The position numbers and the translations under genes were made by a program. A stretch of 64,000 nucleotides of DNA from contig MU271150.1 of the NCBI GenBank assembly GCA_021432605.1, positions 310,001 to 374,000 of the forward strand. Direction: 5' to 3'. Numbering within the stretch: position 1 is the first letter of the stretch; each line of letters starts with the position of its first letter. Below, one piece after another: positions 55,591-64,000 of this stretch. The notes beneath the pieces were generated by a model. The model saw only the letters and a program-made list of their open reading frames with translations. It made no database searches and was not told the origin of the DNA. Source of the stretch: Coniochaeta sp. PMI_546. Its lineage: Eukaryota; Ascomycota; Sordariomycetes; Coniochaetales; Coniochaetaceae.

Positions 55591-56717
55591 AACTAGAACA
55601 TAGGCAAGGCGCGGGGTGAAGCTTTACAGGGTTTGAAAGGAGAGTGCTGTCACGAAGTGTCTTTATGAAATCCAGTAGTGCGGACAGACGTGGTACATAG
55701 TGTCTGGCGACAGCCATATATAACTTATCACGGACGCCGATTCGAGTCTCAAGCCTGGTTACGGCTTTCGTCAAGCCTCCAATCCCCGACGGCGGAGACA
55801 TGGCGGAGGAAGCCACTCAACAGACCAAGTGCGGGAAACGAAATGCCGTTGGTGTGACCACTGTACGACTGCGTCTTCGTCCTGGCCGTTCACGACGAAC
55901 TGATCAGGATCAATGCCTCCTTGCAAAGACCAACCAAGATTGACAGCCGGTCGAACATCTAGCTTCTGGACCTGTTCAAGAACCCGAGTCCATCGAGGGC
56001 GACGGGACGGATTCCGAAGCCGAGAGTCTTTCTATTGTGTTCCCCAATGGCAACTATGATTCGTTGATGCACAAACATGGAAACCACAGGCAGGAGAACA
56101 TCAAGACTCGAGAGAGACAACGAGCAGCACGTTGTCCGGTGGTCTGCACCCGGGAAAATGGGTCTGAACCAGCGCAGGCAGTGTTGGACTGGGTGCACTT
56201 CTGAGGCGGCAGACGCCTGTATCGTTCATCTGTTTCGTAGAAGTGTTTCAGCGAACGAATGAGGCCAGTTTAACATTGTCCGGGTCACTGGGTCCGATGC
56301 AGGGGCCCCCAAAAGTTGTCCTGGAACAAATGTCCGATGACGGGCTCCGGAGTACCGAGAGCTATCAGCTGAAACATTGAGAGATACAACACTCTATTGT
56401 CAACTCTTTTGTCTCCTTATGAACCTGGATGCTCGCGGCCAGGAGCATCCATGGGGGATCAAGTTCACGAAATGGAAAAGAGCATCAAAGACTAGACGTC
56501 GCCGATCACACCCGCGGATTATACCATGTTTGCGGGGCACAAAGTCCCCATAGTCTTAGCTAATCCCACGTGACCTCTTTGTCATAGCGCTAATGTACGT
56601 ACAATAATTTGCGGCATAAAAAATGGCATCCCCCCTGAAGCTGTGATGTTTACTTTCTCGACATGTCGCAAACAACAAAAGAAACGCTTCCAGACGTGAT
56701 CAAACACCTGGAATTTA
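55591..56717. other. Intergenic, no gene recognised
   Basis: Upstream of the peroxidase gene; no supported gene or repeat. Confidence 0.35.
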
Positions 56718-56818
56718 TGACCCTGACCCGGCTTGAACGGATAACCTCTCGATTTCGCAGATTCGGGAAGAACTGGAGTCGAACGCGCTACCATTGCGCC
56801 ACAAGGCCTGTTGTTAGA
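56718..56818 (-). tRNA. tRNA-Trp (CCA), with intron
   Basis: Minus strand: acceptor GGCCTTG pairs with CAGGGTC, and D-arm is TGGCGCAATGGTAGCGC. Anticodon stem TTCGA/TCGAG surrounds CTCCAG, anticodon CCA, with an intron of about 19 nt. T-stem is ATCCG/CGGGT and discriminator is A. Confidence 0.85.
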
Positions 56819-58861
56819 GGATGGCATTATAGCCGATTGAACCGTTTCGGAGCAGTTCCTTGGCTCTTGGTGAGGATCTCCACCTCTAAAAGAGGCTACT
56901 GGCTCTCACATTGTGACCCCGCAAGTGGTGGCTAGGGTCATGCTCATCATCCTCCTCGGGTCATGCCCATCATCCTCCTCCTTCAGCCCTCCACTCTTGT
57001 CACCCTACCCAAAGTATCTCTATCGAGCATCTGTCTGGTATAGCCTATCTTCTCTTTACAGTGTTGCCTTAGCACTGCTCTCTTATGTCATATACTTGCC
57101 ACACCTCCTTGTTAAGGCCCTTGTAAGACCTCAGACTGATCCAGTCTGACACTCTCGTTACTTGGGACAGGAATAGAATACGCTCCCTGCTACCCAGTTC
57201 TCTTGGATTGTCAACTTTTGCATGTCGTTTGGTGATGGATGAGTTGTGGCAGAGTAGTGATGAGATGGTACTGATGTTAAAAAGCGAGTATAGACTGTCG
57301 AGGCGCGGAAGCTAGTTGGGGTTTGCATAAAGACTGCTTGACGGACCGTGCCAAACTGCTATCTTCACCTGTAGTGTTGTTTCTTATTATGCCATGCCGC
57401 ATCTAGACATGCACAAAGACGCGTAAACGATGGAAGCTCGCGCAGGTCGCTTTTCGCTTCTTTCTCGATCGTTATTCACAAGCTGTCCTCATCCTAGGAC
57501 AAGCCACTATCTCCTTGTCAACTTGTTTAGCACGGAGGAATCCCTTGTGCAACTTTACTTGTTCACGAGCCGCCGCGATTCTATCCTCGTAAGCCATTAG
57601 CACTCGGCGCCATCACGCACCTTTCCCCTAGCGTCCCCACGCTCGACAGTCCGCAAGTAGGCGTATTCCACGTTCAAAGCAATGGTACCGACACACGCGT
57701 GCCGCCCGACTCTGACGGGCTCACCACCCACCACCAAGAGACACCCGGGTTACTGCGCGTCTATATTCGATTGGCTCCCTGAAAGCGGTGTCGAGTGCGA
57801 GTCCTTCCAGCACTTGCTCGAGAAGCTGGGCATGAATCGGCTTGGGAGGAATTTTGGCTAACGAACATGCATTGCCGCAAGAATCGGACCCAGAATGGAT
57901 AATTACTGACAGGCTGAATGAGGCCTTTACGCATGGCTGCATAATCAGAGTATACTACAATGATAACAGTCTTACGCCCGGCGGTGAACACTTTGTGCGG
58001 GGGCAGATAGACGCTGCTTACCCTTTGTACCACCCTCATTCTTTAGGTGATCGAGGACTAAAGTTAGAGTACTCTGTCTTCACTCAATTGCAGAAATAGA
58101 GCACGTGCGGATGGATGTATCGTAGTCTGATATCTTGGGCATTGCTTCAATCCACAGGTTTGAGGCTTATAAGCAGTTAGGCTTAGATAAAAGGCAATGT
58201 AACGGTATACAGTGTTGGGTTTTATAACTCATTAATGACAATGAGAATTCAACGATAATGCGTGCCTATTGCAACATGTTATATCGATGACGTCTCACAA
58301 ACAAAGATATGTAAAAGCAACAACAGGTTATGATGAGACTCTGCTTCGTAGTATGAAATGTAGGATGTCCATGCTCAAGAGCTGTGACTGGCAAAGTTTA
58401 GCTTCACTGTCAACAGGTGACGGAGCATGTTTTCGGTGAAAGTAACACAACCTCACAGTCTTGGACAGAAAGATGGGTTACGCTAGCTGACACTGATACA
58501 CACTTGATATATGTACGAACGAATGAGCACTTGGACCTACTGCTGATGGCTAATAGCCGGTAGATAAGGTACGGCTGCTGTTATTGATAACGATCGCTGC
58601 AGCTCAAAAACCCCAACGCGCATACTAGCAGGTTGTGTGAAACCGTCGCTAACAACTGCCGGCAGACGCAAAATATGGTACCATATGACGAAAGTGAGCT
58701 AATCTTTCCCACAGTCACGACCGAGATGATAATTAAAGCACGCATCCCAGGAAGTTCACCAAGTGTCTCCGAGACAATGAAAGCACGCAGTTGCATGTTA
58801 TCACAGCTGAAAAGAAGGAGCGACTTGTCTGCAATCAACAGAACCCAATGCAATCGTGATC
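56819..58861. other. Intergenic, possible short frame-shifted ORF
   Basis: No strong gene. ATG 57682 opens about 58 codons ending near 57860; a second open frame (57842-58099) continues in the +1 frame with plausible composition (EWIITDRLNEAFTHGCII). If joined by a frameshift near 57835 it would be one small intracellular protein, possibly a broken gene. Confidence 0.3.
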
Positions 58862-60151
58862 ATGGGATCTGTACCAGCGCCGGCTCGTTTTCCATGCCGG
58901 AATGGCGCCGATCCATTACCTCTGGCCCAACCACTGCCATTCTCATTCTCCGGTCGATTAGCAAAAAGCCGCCTGATGAAGGCTGCGATGACCGAGCACA
59001 TGTGCAGCTGGTCAGATACCGATCGAGAAGCTAGAGGTCTCCCTATGCCTGACTATACCAATCTCTACCGAAGCTGGGGAGAGGGAGGCTTCGGAGTCGT
59101 GCTAACTGGAAACATCCTCATCGACTTCGAGAATCTCGAAGGTCGCGGCAACGCGATCGTACCACGAGACGCGCCTCTTCACGGGCCGAGGTTCGAAGGC
59201 TTCCAGCAGCTCGCAGTAGCAGGGAAGGCTGGTGGCTCGCTATTCTTAGGACAGCTCAACCACCCAGGGCGGCAAGCATTCGAAATAATGCAGCCAAATC
59301 CCGTGTCCGCGTCCGACGTGCAACTTGTAAAGGACATGGGCGGATTGAGCTTCGGTAAGCCGCATCCAGCTTCACTCGACGAGATTCGCGACATCAAAGC
59401 CGCATTCGTCCACGCAGCCGTCTACCTGGAAGCCGCCGGCTTTGACGGCATCCAGTTACACGGGGCGCATGGCTATCTGCTTGCGCAGTTCCTCTCTCAG
59501 ACCACGAACTTGCGCACCGACGCATACGGCGGGTCGCTCGCCAACCGGGCACGTATCATCACCGAGATCGCGGACGACATACGCGCGCAGACTAGAGACG
59601 ACTTCGTACTCGGGATCAAGATCAACAGCGTGGAATTTCAGGAGCGCGGCTTTTCGGCGGAAGAAGCAGCGCAGCTGTGCGAGTTGCTCGAGGAGCATCG
59701 GTTCGACTTCGTTGAGCTCAGCGGCGGGACATACCAGGACGACCAATGGACGAAGCCACGGGAGAGTACCAAGGCTCGCGAGGCCTTCTTCCTTGAGTTT
59801 GCTGAGAAGATCACGCCTCACCTTCGTCAGACCAAGTCCTTCATCACGGGCGGTCTGAGGAGTGTTGCAGCCATGACCGACGCCTTGCAAAGCGTTGATG
59901 GAGTTGGCTTGGGTAGACCAGCTTGCACGGAGCCGCGACTGGCGCACGATATCCTGACTGGTAAAGTGAGCTCTTGTATCAAGCCGTTGTTGAACGACCC
60001 ACTCGATTTCGTGGAGACGGCGTCACTGGCGGCTGTCCAGATGCGTCGCATCGGACAAGGCCTGGACCCTATCGATCCGTCAGACCAGGATACCATGAAT
60101 CAGTTCAATCGGGATCTCAAATTGACCAAGAACCCAAGAGAGCCGACCTGA
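58862..60151 (+). CDS. NADH:flavin oxidoreductase / old yellow enzyme-family protein
   Basis: Single exon, 429 aa from ATG 58862. TIM-barrel flavoprotein of the OYE/NADH oxidase group: LAKSRLMKAAMTEHM near residue 35, GFGVVLTGNILID near 75, and SLFLGQLNHPGRQ near 125. Next are GFDGIQLHGAHGYLLAQFLSQTTNLRTDAYGGSLANRARI near 195-235 (the flavin-contacting block), FVELSGGTYQ near 280 and FITGGLRSVAAM near 325 followed by GVGLGRPACTEP. FMN-dependent reduction of enones or similar substrates is the family role; cytosolic, no signal peptide. Several fungal members act in secondary metabolism, but no cluster is present here. Confidence 0.92.
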   Translation: MGSVPAPARFPCRNGADPLPLAQPLPFSFSGRLAKSRLMKAAMTEHMCSWSDTDREARGLPMPDYTNLYRSWGEGGFGVVLTGNILIDFENLEGRGNAIVPRDAPLHGPRFEGFQQLAVAGKAGGSLFLGQLNHPGRQAFEIMQPNPVSASDVQLVKDMGGLSFGKPHPASLDEIRDIKAAFVHAAVYLEAAGFDGIQLHGAHGYLLAQFLSQTTNLRTDAYGGSLANRARIITEIADDIRAQTRDDFVLGIKINSVEFQERGFSAEEAAQLCELLEEHRFDFVELSGGTYQDDQWTKPRESTKAREAFFLEFAEKITPHLRQTKSFITGGLRSVAAMTDALQSVDGVGLGRPACTEPRLAHDILTGKVSSCIKPLLNDPLDFVETASLAAVQMRRIGQGLDPIDPSDQDTMNQFNRDLKLTKNPREPT

Positions 60152-60770
60152 AAGTCGGAATAATAGACAGCGAAAATCTGAGGTGCAAAGAAAAGCGCGC
60201 ACACATGCCGCGATGCGATAAGATCTGGTATATCGAGATCTCATTGCAAATTGTGTCTCGATTAGTTTTCAGTCCGTAGACCCTTATATTCCTGTTCGTT
60301 GCTTTTAATTATAGCTCGACTTAACGACAGAACTGTTTTGATAGCTGACTTACTCATTGCTAGCAACTTGGCCCGCGGAAACCGTTTGGGCCTTCGCTCG
60401 TCCCGTTGAACAGGCCGCTTTCAGGGGAATTGAGGCCCCACATAGCGAGATTGGATGTTCTGGCCTTGTGCCGGACCCATATCTTTGCGCCTACCCATTG
60501 GCGGCAGAAGCATGAACCCTGCTGAAACTGGCACCATTTACAACAAGCTGCGAATGTTGACGAATTTTGCGCCGAGCTGTCCCTGGACTTGAGTTTCCAG
60601 TTTAGCATCTCTTCCTGTCTCATGTACAAACTTTGCCACTGTTCAGTCTTGAGATATTAGCACATCAGTTATTTTTACGCCGAGGATCATTGTTAACCAG
60701 GCTCGCTGTCGTGGAACGTCATGTCTGGATAAGCCGTGTGAGAAGCCAAGACACGTTTGCCGTCATTGTA
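60152..60770. other. Intergenic, upstream of the desaturase
   Basis: No further gene. The open frame runs in from 60633, but no ATG before 60771 is in frame. Confidence 0.35.
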
Positions 60771-62253
60771 ATGGCCGGCCTGGTCTATGCTCACGACTTG
60801 AGCATCGCAGATCGACTGGTGCTCAAGAATTTGGAAAATGATATACATCGACACAGCAACCAGAGAGATGACGACGCCGATTCATCCTCGGATATCAATG
60901 GCTCATCCACGTCTTCGCTGGCCGAAACCGAGTCTTCCGATTCCTTGAAACGTCGTGAGGCAGGAGCTGCCAAGCCAGAGCTGGCTGGCTCGTCAGGTAT
61001 GCACAACTGTCCCCTCCCTCAGGCACGGACAGCGTCTAATATTCTCGAAGATGACGAACATGTTATTTCCCTCATGAAGGCAATGTCTGACCCCAAACAC
61101 GACGACTTTGAACCGACCGTCTTTGTGTCCATGGACCTGCGTGATCTGAAGCGCCATTACCCAAGGCTGAGCAAGTATGTGATTCAGCCTTACGTCAACT
61201 GGGCAGAAGGCATCACACGTCGTCCCACAGACGTCGTCTTCCTCACGCATCTTCTCCTATACTCGGTGACGTCCCTCCCAAGTGCCATATATCTATTCTG
61301 GGACTTTACCTACCTGCACGGCTTCCTGCACTTTGCCATGTCGTTCTACTTCATGGGCTCATATACCCTGATGATGCATCAGCACATCCACCAGCGCGGT
61401 ATACTCGCTCCAAAGTATGCCCTCCTCGACACAATCTTCCCCTACATCACTGATCCGCTGCTGGGTCACACGTGGAACACTTACTACTACCACCACGTCA
61501 AGCACCATCACATCGAAGGAAACGGGCCAAATGACCTCTCATCGACGCTGAGGTTCCAACGTGATAGCCCACTGGACTTCGCATATTATGTCGTCCGCTT
61601 CATGCTTCTCATCTGGCTTGAGCTCCCGCTGTACTTCATCTCCAAAGGCCGATACTGGATGGCTCTGCGATGCCTCTTCTTTGAGGTCGGCAACTATGCG
61701 GCATATGTCTTGCTAGCGACATTTGTCAGCTGGAGAGCAACTCTCTTTGCTTTCGTGCTGCCACTGACACTGATGCGGATTGGCCTGATGGTGGGTAACT
61801 GGGGCCAGCACGCCCTCGTAGACCGTGACGAACCGGACTCAGACTTCCGTTCCAGTATCACGTTGATCGATGTCCCGGTAAGTTTGTCCCAGCTGCTGGC
61901 CGCTTCAGTCCTGAGCTAACTGTCAGCGATAGAGCAATCGATACTGCTTCAACGATGGGTATCACACGTCACACCACCTCAACCCACTTCGTCACTGGCG
62001 CGACCATCCCCAAGCCTTCCTCCACCAGAAGCACACCTACGCCAAGGAAGGTGCCTTGGTCTTCCACAACATCGACTATCTGATGATCACTGTCCGACTC
62101 TTGATGAAGGACTATGAACATTTGGCAAGATGTCTCGTGCCCATCGGCGATCAAATCTCCATGTCGATGGATGAGCGCGTCGCTATGCTGAAGAGTCATA
62201 CGCGAAGGTTCACGGAAGAAGAGATCAGGCAGAAATTCGCCAAAGCTCCATGA
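60771..62253 (+). CDS. Fatty acid desaturase-family membrane protein
   Basis: Exons 60771-61877 and 61933-62253 (55-nt GTAAGT...TAG intron, phase 0), 475 aa. A polar N-terminal region of about 110 residues precedes four hydrophobic helices (for example HLLLYSVTSLPSAIYLFW and FLHFAMSFYFMG). Three His boxes hold the di-iron site: HQHIHQR near residue 203, HHVKHHH near 242 and, in exon 2, HTSHH near 380 with a following HW. This order is the desaturase/hydroxylase signature of ER membrane lipid-modifying enzymes. Which position is desaturated, and whether the substrate is an acyl chain or a sphingolipid, cannot be told. Splicing is needed to include the third box. Confidence 0.9.
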
Positions 62254-63619
62254 TAACATCTCATCTGGTCTGTGTCAACAGGCAATGTGCTATTGTCCGC
62301 CCGGCAAAGGCCTGTAGAATTGGAATGAAAGACCCAGAGAGCCAGGAGCATTTACCTTAGACTCTTGCATAATATAGACTTAGACTGGTCCCGGGTGTTA
62401 CAGCGGTTGCTTCAATAACTAACATTGGAATAGAACGACTGTGATATCGTGAGACAAATAGGCCAGTTACCCTCATCTGATTCGTGGCTCTCGGTGTTAT
62501 GCAGGTCGAAGGATCACGGCGAGAATTTCGCAACGTTTTTTCCTGAGCCTAGCAGCGGAGGACTTTGCCTTCAAGCTTCCCCATTGCCAACTCTCCGACA
62601 TTGAGGACCGAATGCCAAGGTTGGACAGCATAATATATCAATCCTCATCTCATGCACGGTGCCGATCGCCCTGGTTACCCTTTTCGGCAAGCTGCATGAA
62701 CCCTGATTCAGCTCGTCCCTTTCCGCTGGAGCCGCCATGCTTAACTGAACCAAGCTCACTAGACTCTGGCTTCAAAGTTTTCAGGTTTTTTACGTTTCCG
62801 TAGTTCCGTATGCGGCCGACGTCGCATGAATATGCAATGATGCTGTGGTCATTAGGTTCGAATATGCGCCTTGCGATCCGATGAGCATCTCTTCCATACG
62901 GAATGCAGTCTGCCTTGCCTGCCTTGACACTGGAAAACACCGAAATCAATAGCGTGTCTAGCGTTGCGCCGCTAAGGTATGCCAAGGCTTACAAGCTTTG
63001 TGGTCCTCAGCCCTCAACGATGAAAGTCCCCGAGACATCAGCCATGCCGCCTGGGCATCAGCTTCAGTTTCTTGCAGAAAGAATAGTTACTGAGGATAAC
63101 GGTGCAAGGGGGAAATTGTGTCGTTTGTCATCTTTTGTCAACTTCTTCCAGTCAACACTTCTCATGCTGGGGACAGGGTGTATGTCGCACGCAGCTGAAT
63201 CCCGATCCGGGTCCAGGCCTGATCGCAATTCACGCCTTATCGAGCAGTCCCCTGGGGGCTGAGCATGCTGGTGCCCAATCAGAACTAGTTCTTACCACAA
63301 TGTCTTCCTTTTGCGGCTCCCAATATCGTGCCAGGCGAGGAATTAGCGAATAGTGACCAATGCTGATTCTGGTGAAAGGGTGCGTGCAGAGTTGGCGCCC
63401 TCCACCAGAAGTGCTATTCAGCCCCAGCACGCTGTGGTTGCATCGTGCGAGATGGCTTCAATATATAAGGGAGCTCTCTTCCTCGGGGCAGGATACGAGA
63501 ATCGACCTGTATCGAAATCTGCCATTTAGAGCCAGTTCTGTTCATTTTGAAGTCGGACTGAAGTTAACGTTGAAGGACGATCGGCTCAATTACACCGTCC
63601 TCTGATCGCATTGTCCAGA
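62254..63619. other. Intergenic, no gene recognised
   Basis: Long upstream region of the protease gene; short ORFs without motifs. Confidence 0.35.
63462..63469 (+). promoter_or_regulatory. TATA-like box of the aspartic protease gene
   Basis: TATATAAG about 158 bases upstream of ATG 63620, followed by a pyrimidine-rich stretch. Motif call only. Confidence 0.45.
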
Positions 63620-64000
63620 ATGTCCGTCAGAAGCTCTCTCGCCTTAGCCCTCGCTGCTTGCGGCTCAGCGTCGATAATACCACGCGTCGAACGCACTCCA
63701 GGATTTCTGTCCTATCCAATCATCCACCAGAAGCGCGACACCCTTATCCGAGCAAGAGACGAGACAATCACCACATACAATGAATCTTCAACCACATATC
63801 TCTTTGAGCTCAAGATCGGAACCCCTCCCCAAGACCTCAAAGTCGTCCTAGACACTGGCTCCTTCGAGCTGTGGGTTGATCCAACCTGTTCTGCAGCCAG
63901 CACGAAAGATCAAGCGGCCGACTGTAAATCTGCTGGTCTCTATGACCCCAGCTCATCTTCAACTGTGGTCGACATGCAGGCGACAAACCAGCTTCCATAC
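63620..64000 (+). CDS. Pepsin-like (A1) aspartic protease, 5' part; continues beyond the window
   Basis: ATG 63620 opens a frame that runs to the last base, giving 127 residues. Signal peptide MSVRSSLALALAACGSASII, then a short propeptide (KRDTLIRARDE, a possible dibasic cleavage site), then YLFELKIGTPPQDLKVVLDTGSFELWV with the first catalytic Asp in DTGS. It continues to CSAASTKDQ and YDPSSSSTV. The second DTG is beyond the window. Secreted or vacuolar, or GPI-anchored yapsin-like, cannot be decided without the C-terminus. Confidence 0.9.
   Translation, partial: MSVRSSLALALAACGSASIIPRVERTPGFLSYPIIHQKRDTLIRARDETITTYNESSTTYLFELKIGTPPQDLKVVLDTGSFELWVDPTCSAASTKDQAADCKSAGLYDPSSSSTVVDMQATNQLPY

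Noticed and set aside
1-64000. Intact transposon, plasmid or phage element
   Set aside because: I found no transposase, reverse transcriptase, integrase or long terminal repeats.

Overview
The window reads as nuclear DNA of a filamentous ascomycete (Pezizomycotina). The evidence is short GT-AG introns of about 47-91 nt with CTGAC/CTAAC-like branch sites, genes on both strands with no operons, tRNA genes with introns, and typical mould families: HET domain, NACHT/STAND, Zn(II)2Cys6 regulator, RTA1, AA9, GH71, GH55, Hce2. I cannot name the species. Exon boundaries were placed by eye from GT/AG sites, reading-frame continuity and family motifs.

Layout. 0-10 kb: an NmrA-like reductase, an AIM6-like phosphodiesterase-fold secreted protein, an F-box/2EXR-like protein with a charged coiled tail, a papain-fold protease fused to a beta-propeller-like tail, and an RTA1 membrane protein. 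10-17 kb: a five-exon Zn2Cys6 regulator, then a graveyard of cell-wall hydrolase pieces (GH55 relic, C-terminal piece of a GH18 chitinase, LysM/chitin-binding gene, GH71-type Cys modules). 18-24 kb: an unknown protein, a HET-domain protein, a decayed NRPS adenylation domain and an Hce2 (Ecp2-like) secreted effector. 25-36 kb: an MNN2-type mannosyltransferase, a gene apparently built from consecutive 21-nt micro-exons, a homocysteine S-methyltransferase, a GH114 enzyme, a glyoxalase-fold protein and an AA9 LPMO. 36-51 kb: a NACHT protein, a second F-box-like protein, a 1,683-aa GH71-subtilisin fusion, and three tandem Ras-like GTPase copies of which only one looks intact. 51-64 kb: a BBE-type FAD oxidase, three intron-containing tRNAs (Ala, Leu, Trp), a class II heme peroxidase, an OYE-type flavin oxidoreductase, a fatty acid desaturase and the 5' end of a pepsin-like aspartic protease.

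The genes do not form one pathway. Two themes recur. One is secreted attack on polymers (AA9, GH71, GH114, peroxidase, FAD oxidase, proteases, Hce2, LysM/chitin-binding). The other is self/non-self and signalling families that turn over quickly (HET, NACHT, decaying GTPase copies). Several relics carry stop codons explainable by C-to-T or G-to-A change, as RIP would leave. The most unusual item is the micro-exon gene at 27616-28574, followed by the GH71-protease fusion at 41394-46940.
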